Part shown: positions 54,218 to 64,000 of the stretch, one piece after another
How positions within the stretch are numbered: position 1 is the first letter of the stretch
How the letters are laid out: each line of letters begins with the position of its first letter
Assembly: GCF_028583425.1 (NCBI RefSeq)
Contig: NC_072806.1
Location: 31,232,001-31,296,000 of the forward strand
DNA length: 64,000 nucleotides
Reading direction: 5' to 3'
Origin: Eublepharis macularius
Taxonomy: Eukaryota; Chordata; Lepidosauria; Squamata; Eublepharidae
The notes under the pieces: model-generated
What the model was told of the DNA's origin: nothing
What the model saw: only the letters and a program-made list of their open reading frames with translations
Database searches by the model: none
Made by a program: the position numbers and the translations under genes

Positions 54218-54710
54218 GGCTGCGGCACTTCCGCCCGGCCCGGCTGCTGCAGTTGCGAGGCAGACGGCATGGCCGAGCTGCGGGCTCCGCCGCCGCCTGC
54301 CCTGGCCGGCCTCCCGGGCGCCGCCGTCCGGAGCGTCGCCCGCCTGCGCCATTGTGCGCTCAGGGCGCGCGGCACAAAGCGCACCGCAGACCCCGCGCCG
54401 CCCGCCCGCTCGCTCGCTCGCCGCGCCGCACCAGCCGCCTCCAAGCCCGCGCCGCGCTGCGCTCCGCCTCCCTGTGCGGCGCCTCCCCAGCCAGCAAGAC
54501 GGGGCTGCGGAAGGCCAAGCAGCGCCGAAACAGCTACCTCTGCCGGCTGATGCGCAACACCGCCCGCCGGCGCCGGGCGCCTCTCCTGCCCGCCTACACG
54601 TGCTGGTAAGGCCCAGAAGGAGGGGCCGGCCAGCCCCAGCCGAGGAGGGGCCCCTGGGAAGCAGCGGGGCTTTATGGGCCGCAGCCCCGAGGAGCTCCGC
54701 TTGAGTTCCC
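54090..54710 (-). promoter_or_regulatory. GEMIN4: CpG island, presumed GEMIN4 promoter and exon 1
   Basis: The second strongly CpG-rich block of the window. It contains the GEMIN4 start exon near its left side and continues about 500 bp upstream of the gene. Long open frames in both strands here reflect base composition. No opposing gene start was recognised, though a bidirectional promoter cannot be excluded. Confidence 0.75.
54208..54217 (-). CDS. GEMIN4: GEMIN4 coding exon 1 (ten coding bases)
   Basis: The minus strand reads ATGGACCTAG|GTGGGTAGG: Met-Asp-Leu plus one base of Gly, then a strong donor at 54207-54206. Human GEMIN4 also begins MDLG followed by a long intron, so the tiny coding part is conserved. 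It lies within a CpG island. The intron is 3390 bp (50818-54207). Confidence 0.9.
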
Positions 54711-54855
54711 AAACGCCCCAGCCACGCTTACTCACAAACCAGCCCCGGCAGTTCCGTTGGGCTTTCTCCCAATGTAAAGATGCGGAGGGTGGAAGAAGCA
54801 CGCCAGGCACGTTTGCTGCGGAGTAAATCCCGTGCCGTTCCAAATTAATTTCTGC
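54711..54855. other. Upstream edge of the GEMIN4 CpG island
   Basis: No feature recognised. Confidence 0.4.
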
Positions 54856-55072
54856 AGGTCATTTATATCCCGTCCTTTCCCCCAACGGGGACCCAAAGCA
54901 ACTTGCATCGTTCCCTCGTCCGTTTGATCCTCATAACGACCCGGCGAGGTAGGTTAGGCTGGGTAGGGGGGCAACCCCGAGGTCTCCCTGCAAGCTTCTG
55001 TGGCAGAGGGGGGCATTCGAACCTGAGCTTCCTAGATCGTGGTTAGACACTCTAACCACTGCACCTGGTTGT
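54856..55072 (-). mobile_element. MIR/CORE-like SINE
   Basis: TTATATCCCGTCCTTTCCCC, GGCGAGGTAGGTTAGGCTGG and ACACTCTAACCACTGCACC. Confidence 0.8.
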
Positions 55073-55104
55073 CAGTGGGCCCTTCGCTTTCCTTAAATTA
55101 ACTG

Positions 55105-55257
55105 GTCATAAATCCAGAAGAGTTAGTGTTAGTCTGTAGTAGCAAAATCAAAAAGAGTCCAGTATGCATCTGACAAAGAGAACTGTGATTCTCGAAAGCT
55201 TATGCTACAATAAAGTTGGTTAGTCTTAAAGGTGCTACTGGACTCTTTTTGATTTTA
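55105..55257. mobile_element. Penelope tail-only inverted copy with 13-bp target duplication
   Basis: CTTAAATTAACTG at 55092-55104 and 55258-55270. The left 48 bp is the element end reversed (AGTCTGTAGTAGCAAAATCA, AAAAGAGTCCAGT), joined to a plus-oriented tail with ATGCATCTGACAAAGAGAAC and CGAAAGCTTATGC. Confidence 0.88.
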
Positions 55258-55270
55258 CTTAAATTAACTG

Positions 55271-56139
55271 CGACGTTTAAAGACTTAAGCCAAACATAAT
55301 ACAGATCCGTCTTTCTTTTAAGTGTAGTGAGCCCAGGAAACCAGAACTCAGCTTGTGGACTATCCGTCAAATACTGGCTGTCACTAGCAAAAGGCCATGG
55401 GACAAGCCAGGCATTTAAAATGGCACACTAAACCAAAATTAAGACTAAACAAAGCTGATCAACCACTCCAAACTGTGGCGTCCAATCAACATGCTCTACC
55501 TAATCAAGAAGTGGCCCATGTTCAGACAGTCAAACTTATTCTAGTTGCATTCAACTTTGGCGGCCCTAATTGAGCAGAGAGGTGGGATATAAACTTCGCC
55601 AATAATGAAGTTTGATTTCTCCTAGTGTCTAAACCAAGCTTTACTGTAACTATTTGGGCTTGATCCTTCAAAGCTTAGCATTGTCAGCCTTGCATCCGCT
55701 ACTAAATTTAAACTTAAAAGTTTGTTTGCTGGGGTTGTGCCATTTTTCAAAATGTAGATGGGGGGAGGGATTTCCAGCTGTAATTGACCATTGTCTCCAC
55801 TCCCTCGGCAGTGTCATTCTTTCATCCTCCACCAAGTCTTTTGCCAGTGTTTTGTATTTTTACTACTATTGCAACTAATCTGAGCAAGGCAGAAAAAGAA
55901 GCATTCTGTACTGTGCAGTGGTTCAGTTCTCCAGCCAAGCCGCCCATGCAGCAGCGGGAAATAGCACAATGATACACTACTCAGGCCAAGCCGTCAGTGA
56001 TGCAAAAGGGGACCATTACCACTTCTTGGGCCTCACCCACTGTGGCTGCGTCCCAGTCGAGCCCCTGTAGCATTGCTTAGGCCAGCAGAATATCTTGAAC
56101 TGGCCCTGCAGAGGTATGGTGTTGTTGCTAGCCTTACGT
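55271..56139. other. No gene seen
   Basis: Anonymous. Confidence 0.45.
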
Positions 56140-56385
56140 TGTGTTGTGCAAACCAACTTTGAACTCATGAAGCTGTCTTAGGAGTCAGCCCCTGGGTCTC
56201 TAGAGGTCCCTCTCGCCTGCTCTGACTAGTAGCAGCTTTCCAAGGACTTAGGCAAGAGATCTTTCACATTACCTGCTAGCTGATTTCTTTTAAAACTGGA
56301 GGTGCCAGGATTGATCTTGGGACCTTCTGCACTCAAAGCAGGTTTTCTACCACTGAGCCATGGCCTCTCCTCCCACCTTGCTCTA
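56140..56385 (-). mobile_element. tRNA-derived SINE (type C), near full length
   Basis: Minus strand: GAGGCCATGGCTCAGTGGTA head with A box, B box AGATCAATCCTGG, CACCTCCAGTTTTAAAAG and a tail with AAGACAGCTTCATGAGTTC. Confidence 0.82.
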
Positions 56386-56415
56386 AAATGAACTTTTAAT
56401 AACATGTTCCTTGCT

Positions 56416-56535
56416 CATAAATCCAGAGGAGTTAGCCGTGTTAGTCTGTAGTTGCACAATAGTAAAGTTCAGTAGTACCTTTAAGACTAACCAACTTTAT
56501 TGTAGCATAAGCTTTCAAGAACCACCACAGCTCTC
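56416..56535 (-). mobile_element. Penelope tail fragment
   Basis: Same left edge as 55105 (ATAAATCCAGAGGAGTTAG), then reversed tail with TTTAAGACTAACCAACTTTA and a worn hammerhead-like core. Confidence 0.78.
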
Positions 56536-56715
56536 TTCGTCAGAAGCATCCCCTGGAAGCCATTTTGTTCCGGACTCTGCCTCCTCTGGAAGCCATTTTG
56601 TGGCAGCCATTTTGTTCCTGACTCTGCCTCCTCTGGCAGCCATTTTGTGGCTACACCACTACGCTGTGTTAGAATTCCAAAGGTGCCACAGGCTCCAAAA
56701 AGTTGGGAATCCCTG
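56536..56715. mobile_element. hAT (third family) fragment
   Basis: Repeated GGAAGCCATTTTGTTCC / GGCAGCCATTTTGTGGC and end AAAGTTGGGAATCCCTGG. Confidence 0.65.
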
Positions 56716-57450
56716 GCTTAATACAGTCCTGCTGTATTCTTCCCAGGTGTCTGCTGGTGGCAGGCAAACTCCTGGGGATTTGCCCCCTCGTCCGCCGATT
56801 GCCCAGCAGTCAGCAGGAGGGGACATGCTCTGGAGGTTGCCCACCACCGGCAGGCATCTCAGAAGCACACGCTCCCAACCAGTGCGGCAACATCACTTCC
56901 GGAAGTGACATTGTCATGCTGTCGGCGGGAGCATTTCTGCACTTTCTTTGGGTCCGATTTGGGCCCCAAACTAGCTGAATCAGCCCTGTGCAGAGCACAG
57001 GAGTGTTCGTTCGGTCAGCGTGGTGACATCACTTAATAACATTTGATTTATATACCGCCCTTCAGGATGACTTAACACCCAGTCAGAGCAGTTTACAAAG
57101 TATGCCATTATTATCCCCACAACAAAACACCCTGTGAGGTGGGTGGGGCTGAGAGAGCTAGAAGCTGTGACTGACCCAAGGTCACTCAGCTGGTGAGGAG
57201 TGAGGCATCAAACCCGGTTCTCCAGATTAGAGTCTCGTGCTCTTAACCACTACACCAAACTGGCTCTGTTCTGGAAGTGACGACATGCCGTCTGTGGGAG
57301 TGTTTCTGCCCTGTGCGGAGCGCAGGAGCACTTGCGCGGAGGACATGATGACATCACTTCCAGAAGTGATGTTATCACGCCAGCTCAAGCAAGGTAAGTA
57401 TCAGGTACTCCACCCTCCCGATGGGTGGTGAGGGGTATCTGGCAACCCTA
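56716..57450. mobile_element. GGTTGCCA-type element split by a SINE
   Basis: Ends at TCTGGCAACCCTATCC. Contains CATCACTTCCGGAAGTGACA and a related CATCACTTCCAGAAGTGATG, an ETS-like palindrome. The SINE at 57034-57267 divides it. Confidence 0.55.
57034..57267 (-). mobile_element. tRNA-derived SINE (type A)
   Basis: TTTGATTTATATACCGCCCT at the left, GGTCACTCAGCTGG core, CTTAACCACTACACCAAACT at the right. Confidence 0.83.
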
Positions 57451-58409
57451 TCCTGCAAGGGGCGGATGTGATTTCAAAATCATTTCTCTTTCCGCCCCCA
57501 CCTGCCACAGCCCCTCGCAGCTTGCTGTTATCATTAAGGGCAATTGATTAAAGCTCTTCCCTGTCTCCTCTCTTTCTTTCCTCTTGTATGAAACTCCAGG
57601 GACAGCCCGTATAAGTACAACGCACGGCAAATCTCCCGAAACTCCCTTTGCACAGGCGCGAAGGAGGGAGCGCTTTTGACGACATGTCTGAGGCTTAATT
57701 TGAAAAAGCCACAGCCCTGGTCCAACAAGTGATGGATGAGAAGAGTGGCACCCCCTCCTGCAGGGAAAGGCAAGGCCAAGGGGGAGGCCTGGAATAGACA
57801 CAAGGGGTCGTTCATGGACAGCCACGCAGAGGAACCGAAGAAGAAATCTGGCCCTTATTGGCATACTGCAGGTGACTAAGATGCTGCGTTTGGCTCAAGG
57901 GGAGAATTTTCCTCGCTTCCCAGTTGTTGAAAACAGACAGGGCAATTAAACTTCCCCAGACCTCAATCATTCAAAATGTGTAAGCTTGTCTTCAGTTCAA
58001 ACGGTATTCAACTTGATCCTATTGACGGCACCATTTCAGATTTTGTGCGCATATGGGATATGGCACATTCGAATGTGCTCCTTATAAGAAATCCTGATGG
58101 CAGAAAACTCGTGCGCCAGGGAGAAGGCTAGCTTGCACTCTGTCTTAATGGGCTTTCGTTCCAAGTACAATTTAAACGCAAACAATCCTGCTGTTTGGAG
58201 GCTGAATTGGAACTCTTTCATTAGGACCGTAGAGTGATTATTACAATATGGCTGAAGTTACCATTTAAACTTTCAGAGTTCAGTTGTGTAGGAAGTCACA
58301 TCGTTTCTCTGGGAGGGAGCCAATAGGAGTTTTGCAGGGGACTGGTATAAGAGGCTGAGGACTTCTGCCTTTGGGCTAGAGGACAGAACTGGGCTTACAT
58401 GGGTCAGAA
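57451..58409. other. No gene seen
   Basis: Anonymous. Confidence 0.45.
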
Positions 58410-58790
58410 CCACTAAACACAAGACTATAGTCCGTGAAGAACAATTAATACTACAATATATCATTCAAATTTTACCTTGTGCAAGGTGCCTAAATCATTA
58501 GTACAGACTTTATGCAATAAATGATATTTATGTTTAAGGACCTGAAGTATCAACTTTATACAGGTTTTACTATTTATTGTATATTTATTGCATGAAGTCT
58601 GTACTGATGATTGTATATTCATGATACATGGAGGCATTGGGCTACTAAGCAATTGCTCGTGGCGTAGTTATAATAGCGTGAAAGTTTACTGTTGGGAATT
58701 ACCTTTTCACCTTATGCACCTAAGATAAAATTTGAATGATAATCTTGATTGTACTTCAAAGGGACTATAGTCTTGTGTTTTGTGCTAGAG
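58410..58790. repeat. Imperfect inverted repeat, unassigned element
   Basis: AAACACAAGACTATAGTCC (58415) returns inverted as GGGACTATAGTCTTGTGTTT (58762), and ATCATTCAAATTTTACCTTG returns as AAAATTTGAATGATAAT. The centre is AT-rich with TATTTATTGTATATTTATTG. Confidence 0.65.
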
Positions 58791-60234
58791 GCGGCTAGTG
58801 CTCGAGCCATTGGGGACCTGTTTGTCTGAATTTTTCAGGCATTTGGAGCTTGGCTGGTTTTAGCTGTTGCCTGGTGCTCTGGCCCCTCATCCCTGACCAG
58901 AGGAACCTTTGCAGGCTCAGTGCTTGGGAACAGAGCCAGAGCGCATCACCAGTCAGCTCTGCAGCAACCTGGGGGCGAGCTGAGCAGCGGAGTCCAGAGT
59001 GTGAGCAAGAGAGAGCCCATAGTCTCAGCATCTTGTAGGAAGACAGAGGAACTAACTTCCTTGGGAAGTTCAGAGACAAGGTGAGGAAGCAAGAGTGCTA
59101 TCCATTAACGGGTTCTGTACAGGAACCTGTCTATTTGTTCGTAAGCACCTTCTCTTGAATCTCGAGGTTTACACAACAAAGGCACTTGCGAAAGTAGAAA
59201 GCCAGTAGGAGCGTGTGGGTTTTTGCAAACAGTAGCTTGTGTATGATGAAAGAAGCTTTGTGCGTGCACTGTATGTGAAACTCTTGGCGAGTAAGTCCAT
59301 TCCCTTGAAACTATGGTTGCTGAGCTGCAGAAGCTGAGAAAGAGTGCAGGCCCCCGAAGGTCTTGTCCACATGCCTCTAGGAGGTCCTCTTTCTGTGTGA
59401 ACAGCTCCTCTGCTGTCGTCGTGGAGATTCATGGTCTTGTGATTAGAGGGTTTCAGGCTGAAGATGGAAGAAGTGATCCCTTCCTCTGATGATGGACTAA
59501 GATCTATTCAGGATAGCCCTTTGGAGCTAAAGGAAAATGGGCTTTTGGTAGTGGACAATTTGACCATCAGGAAGACAGAGTGGTGGCGTCTGTGATGGGT
59601 GTTTTGACTGCCTAGGGCAAAGGTTGCAGACATCACACACTGTCTAGATAAGTCTGATAGCTAGTGCTAGGGAGGGGGCAGCAGTTATAGGGCATGTCAA
59701 CACCGGCGACATTGGGAAATGTAGCCTCCTGAAGGAAAAAACTTAGGTGAGTAGGTAGAATGTTAAAAGTTCAAGACCTCCAAGTCGCATTCTCAGACTC
59801 ACTAACAGTTCCACATAGAGGGCTGGCGAGAAAGGCAGAGATCAAGGGCTTCAGTGCATGGATGAAAAAGTGGTGCCAGGAGGGAGGGTTTAATCTGTTA
59901 GCCAAGAAACTGGCTTCACTTGAACCAAAAGGGAACCAGGCTGCTGGCACTGAATACCAAAACAGTTGCAGAGCAGCTTCTAAATTAACTCCTGGAGGAA
60001 ATTCGACAGGAGCCTGTTTGGGAGGACTCGTCCCTAAGGGCAGATGAGGTAATATTGGAGGGAGGGAGCTAGAACATGAGAATAGGACTGTGAAGGAGAA
60101 CTGTGTGAAGATACCAAAAGCCTGTAGGGGGCATGGATCCCTGGAGAGGAAAATGAGATTTAGGAGTCTGTGCCAATGTTAGAGGTCTCCAAGCCCAGAT
60201 GGCGAAGATAGAGTGCTTGGTGCTAAATGGCCTC
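58791..60234. other. No gene seen
   Basis: Anonymous. Not clearly coding; DBIL5 was considered and not found. Confidence 0.45.
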
Positions 60235-60690
60235 TCCCACTATGTTCCCCGCAGGGCTTTACCCTCTGCGGATAAGCAGCTCCTGGTGGTCCCTGGCCCA
60301 TGGGACATTCATCTGGCCTTGATGAGGGCCAGGGCCTGGGCATTTTTGGCCCTGGTGGAACATGCTCCCAATTGAGATACGGGCCCTGCAGGACATGTTA
60401 CAGTTCCGCAGGGCTTGCAAAACAGATTTGTTCCGCTGGGCCTTTGGTTGAGAGCCAGCGAATTGTCCCCTTCGTTTGCCACATCCCGTGCTTTGCTGGC
60501 AGCTGCCCTGCGCTATATACATGGTTTTAAAGATATTTATTATAGCCTGAGTTGATCATGGCACCAGTTTGTTTTGTATTGTTTTTATGGTTTTTAGATA
60601 TTTATGGTTTTAATTGTATTATGTTGTTAGATGCCCTGAGCCTGTTTGCAGGGAGGGTGGGGTATAAATTTGATAAAATAAATTAAATAG
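60235..60690 (+). mobile_element. L2-like LINE 3' end
   Basis: Reads LPIEIRALQDMLQFRRACKT then DLFRWAFG, as in the 417-976 element, followed by a 3' UTR ending GGAGGGTGGGGTATAAATTT and AAATAAATTAAATA. Confidence 0.82.
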
Positions 60691-62695
60691 ATATAGTGGG
60701 CATTTCAGAAGTTGGGTGGATCGAGGGCAAATCAACAGGACAGAGTTTATCCCCAGAAATAAACAAAGTGATGGCTGTGAGCACTGATGGCTTTAAAAGG
60801 TTTGTGGAGGAGAGGTCAGTCCATCAGTGGCTACTAGCCATGGTGACTGAAGGGGGCCTCCACATTCAGAGTGTATTTGTGGTTTGTTTGAGGCAAGGGA
60901 GATGGGGCAGTAAACAAAACTAGGAGGCAGCATCAGAGAAGAACTTGGCCTCTGTCATTTTGAGAGAAACTGGATACTAGACCAGATCCAGTATCCAATC
61001 CAGGAAGGCACCTGTAAGGGCCGCATGTAACACTTGCTCCTGTTCTAGGTTTGTACCCCACAGCCAATCTTCAGGACAGCCCTGCCTACATAAAGGCTTT
61101 TTGAATGAGGCTCTCTGCTTTGGGTGCCTCTCCCAAATCATTTTTTCTGCTGCCTGTCCTTAACAGAAGACATAAGCATTAGGCATTCAAAGACTCTTTA
61201 TTCTAGAGATCTCAAAAATACAAGGAGCTCGGACCAGTCACCCCCTACAAAGAAGGCCTTTGATTCTGTTACACAACTTCAAAGCAACATCACACAGCAG
61301 AACAACATTTTGCCAAGCAACTGTGCACCAGGAGGAAACAGGAAAAGAGTGAAAGAGACGTTACCAACGGGACCGTTACCGCATGGAATGTGAGAGGGCT
61401 TCTTTGCTCCAGGCCTTGGCCTACAGCGCCATTGTTTTAAATAACAGTCTTGTGAGAACGTCACATTTCAGCTTTCTCTTCCTGCCTCTCATGCCCTTGC
61501 CAGAAAATGGCTGGGGATTATTCTCCTGGCCAGCGAGGAAGGCTGGCAACCAAACAGCCTTTGGAGGAGCTGACTGGAAAACTAATTTGGGGACCACGTA
61601 AATGCTTCTCTTGGTTGTTCCTGTAAAATGAGAAAGATACTCTTCTTCCTTCTGATGTTCCAGTGATTTGAAAGATCACAGTTGTTTGCAAGAAGTGGCT
61701 GAGGAAGTTCTCTGCTGCCACGTTTGATCCGTCTGCTCACCAGCACAACACTCTAGAACAGCTGCATCTGTGCTCTTTTAATATTAACGCAGATTAATGT
61801 CTGTGTAACGCACAGAAGCACATCATCTGTACCGGCAGGGGAGTAGCTGCGGAGCACCAGCTCCCAGGTTTTGAGCCACCCATCTCCCCCAGCCCAACCA
61901 AGCAAAACACACTATGCCAGCATGAGGCACTTTGGCCATTCAGGCAAACACAAGAGAAATGCTGGATCCAGCAATTGAGTCAAACCAACCAGAGAGGTAA
62001 TGCCTCACTGCATATTCAGAGAAACCAGGATGAAAAGCATCAAAGATAGTTTCATGTTTCCTAACCCGCCCCCAAGTATGGGAATGGGCAGTCAAAAGTG
62101 TCTTTGCACTCGAAATTACAGACCTAGTCTGGGTTAAAAGCTTGAATTCTTTCTAGACCTCTGCGCCCTCCTATGCCCCATCACCAGTAACTCAAGCCAA
62201 GCAACCTGACAGCCATGGACATTCCCTGCCAGGGGCCTCCAAAACAGAATGGGGGAGGGGGGTGCATCCAACAGAACGCTGTTTGTAGCCGGTGGTCTGC
62301 TTGAGAAGGCCGACAGGCTTGATCTAGTTCAGGGCACCAAGGGTTGGATCCAGACTCAAAGGGCGATTTCCTCTGCGTAGCATTTTGGGGCCGCAGTGGG
62401 AGGTGAGATGCGGGAAAGGTCCATTCCGCCACTGGAAAATTTATTCTGGATCCATCCCAAAATTTCTATGTACTCTGCTTAAGCTCGTCCCGCCCCCCAC
62501 ACCCCTTCCCTCGGCATCAGTTCAAAAGGGAGAGAGCCTGTTGGCAGTCAGAGTGATTTTTTACAAAATGACACACAGTCTGGCCTAGAGGTGATGGTCA
62601 CAGCTATGTGGATAGAAAGTATGAGGTGCCCCCCCCCCACGCACACACACAACCAAGGATCCGAACGCCACTGCCGGCTGTCTCGGCTGTTCAGC
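60691..62695 (-). other. GLOD4: Presumed GLOD4 3' UTR or downstream region
   Basis: No strong repeat. AATAAA signals on the minus strand lie at 62440-62445 and 61197-61202; either could end the GLOD4 transcript. 62628-62651 is a C-run followed by (AC). Confidence 0.5.
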
Positions 62696-62761
62696 CTATG
62701 CAGAAGGCTTTGCAATGTTATGCTTGGCAAACCATTCGTCACTCCTGTCAACCGCCATTGC
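62696..62761 (-). CDS. GLOD4: Glyoxalase domain-containing protein 4, last coding exon (gene runs off the right end)
   Basis: On the minus strand a strong acceptor (TTTTCCTTCTCTCACACAG) ends at 62762. The exon reads AMAVDRSDEWFAKHN then IAKPSA and a TAG at 62698-62696. Human GLOD4 ends AMAADKSDEWFAKHN then KPKASG as I recall it, about 15 of 21 residues the same. GLOD4 has a vicinal-oxygen-chelate (glyoxalase I) fold and is found in cytosol and mitochondria; its activity is not well defined. Only this exon is present; I looked for the preceding exon (around DPDGHEICFVG) in 62762-64000 and did not find it. GLOD4 lies next to GEMIN4 in human on the same strand, which supports the call. Confidence 0.86.
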   Translation of the reverse strand, partial: AMAVDRSDEWFAKHNIAKPSA

Positions 62762-64000
62762 CTGTGTGAGAGAAGGAAAACAAAGCCACATCACAGTACA
62801 GTGAGTATGAGAAAGGGCTCCGCAAAGAACAAGTTGGGAAATTCAGAGTGAATTAACAATAGCCAATTGGGCCAACCTGTCATCTATGTTTGTTTTTTAA
62901 ATCACAGACAATCGTGTGTTCTTAGGTCGTTGTCATAACCTCTGGAAGTTCACCAGTTGGTCAGGATAAAAGGTACAGCACTGCTTTGATCCCTGACAGT
63001 TCCTTAGTGCAGCTGAAGAAAGTAGATTTATTGCCTTTTAATTGTAAGACCCAAATTTAGACTTTCAACCTTACTAGAGAAATTGAGCAAAATCAAGATG
63101 CAATTTTGAGAGCACCTGACTGTTTATCTTAGAATTGCTGTGGGGGACCAATTATTTTATCTAGAAGATAATTATATGTTAATGTTATAAAGATTCATTT
63201 GTCACATTATAAAAAGTGGCATGTAGAGGGCTAGTTAGGCTTCTGTTAATGGATCTGCCAGAGATTTAGGTGAGATACTCAGTGGATGTATTAGGTTTTC
63301 AAAACCTTTCAAAGCATTCTGGAGACCGCTGGAACCTGATTTGCCTTTTGTGTTTAGTTAAGGCTGAGAAATGTTAGAAGATTTACAGTGCAATCCTATG
63401 GCGAGTTACTCCAGTCTAAGCCCATTGACTTCAGTGCCCATTGATTTTTTATTGCATGTGGTTTTTCAGCAGTAATTGAATTTTCGAGTTCTTGCCTAAT
63501 TAAAAATGATTCTGTATTTCAATAAAAATCATTAACTCACATAGTTCTCTGTTCAGTTTGCTGGAAAAACATCAGAAGCTCAGAACCCTCGTTTTATTTG
63601 CACTATAAATTCTCTCTCAGTGGGTTATATCAGATAGAGATCCTTTGAGGCCTCTGTTACTATTTAGCTAAAATGAACAGTTCTCAAAAGTTAAGTGGTT
63701 ACAGACCCCCTAACTGGGTGTGAATCACAGGATTCATTACAAACCTACCTCACAGGCTGATGGTGAGGATGAAACGGAGAATGGGGGGACCGTGTCTGCT
63801 AGCTGCCTTGAGAAAGGCAGGCCGGGAAGGATGAAAGCAGGATAGCTACCCAAAAGGGCAACGTGAAGCTTTTGCCCCGCTCTTTTTTTAGTTAACTCAG
63901 TGCACCCCGTTTTCATGTACAAGCAAGGGCAACCCCCTAACCTAGGGTTGGACACACCACTTAATTTCCTGGCCTGCTTGGGAAGTGCGCATGGCCAAAT
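62762..64000 (-). other. GLOD4: GLOD4 last intron (partial)
   Basis: No second exon recognised. 63385-63450 (GTGCAATCCTATGGCGAGTT, CTCCAGTCTAAGCCCATTGA) is half of a common squamate hairpin repeat. 63740-63830 is a worn MIR/CORE-like SINE fragment. Confidence 0.6.

Noticed and set aside
54070-54843. Long open frames on both strands around the GEMIN4 promoter
   Set aside because: CpG-rich composition, low-complexity Ala/Pro/Arg/Gly translations, no family match.
54711-62695. DBIL5-like gene between GEMIN4 and GLOD4
   Set aside because: No acyl-CoA-binding motif found in either strand.
62548-62751. Minus-strand 67-codon frame at the GLOD4 exon
   Set aside because: It is in a different frame from the splice-consistent GLOD4 exon and reads through the C-run.

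Overview
The window is vertebrate nuclear DNA. Single-copy genes are broken by long introns, splice sites are GT-AG, there are two CpG islands, and much of the rest is interspersed repeats. The repeat mix points to a squamate reptile (lizard or gecko type): a Sauria-type SINE ending in a TACCTTTACC-type tail, MIR/CORE-like tRNA SINEs, 5S-rRNA-derived SINEs, CR1, L2-like and L1 LINEs, Penelope-like elements with a GIY-YIG endonuclease, and many short hAT transposons. I cannot name the species.

Three host genes can be read, in the order and orientation I recall for human 17p13.3: TLCD3A (+), GEMIN4 (-), GLOD4 (-). TLCD3A has five coding exons (20766-20887, 27280-27363, 32881-33094, 35919-36014, 41223-41495) that splice in frame to 262 aa. 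GEMIN4 is nearly all in one exon (47657-50817), plus a 10-base coding first exon at 54208-54217 inside a CpG island; it reads 1056 aa. Only the last coding exon of GLOD4 is present (62696-62761). TLCD3A and GEMIN4 converge, with stop codons 6.2 kb apart. GEMIN4 and GLOD4 are in tandem. TLCD3A is an ER/plasma-membrane TLC-domain protein, GEMIN4 belongs to the SMN complex and GLOD4 is a glyoxalase-fold protein, so the shared position is conserved synteny, not a common pathway. VPS53, expected further left, was not found.

Layout: 1-20 kb is intergenic and dense in repeats (LINE 3' ends, Penelope copies, hAT elements, an EEF1A retrocopy fragment). 20.4-41.5 kb is TLCD3A with SINEs, hATs and a CR1 in its introns. 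41.5-47.6 kb is the convergent intergenic gap. 47.6-54.2 kb is GEMIN4, whose only intron holds an old hAT split by a composite SINE. 54.2-62.7 kb is repeats and anonymous DNA. 62.7-64 kb is the GLOD4 end.

The most interesting signal is a set of Penelope-like copies that carry no coding sequence. They are inverted or tandem pieces of the element's tail, flanked by clear 13-14 bp target duplications. The tails hold a hammerhead-ribozyme-like core (CUGANGA, stem II, GAAA, palindromic stem III, short stem I), and two unrelated tail families share this plan. There are also nested hAT insertions with readable 8-bp duplications, including a hAT inside a hAT inside a SINE.
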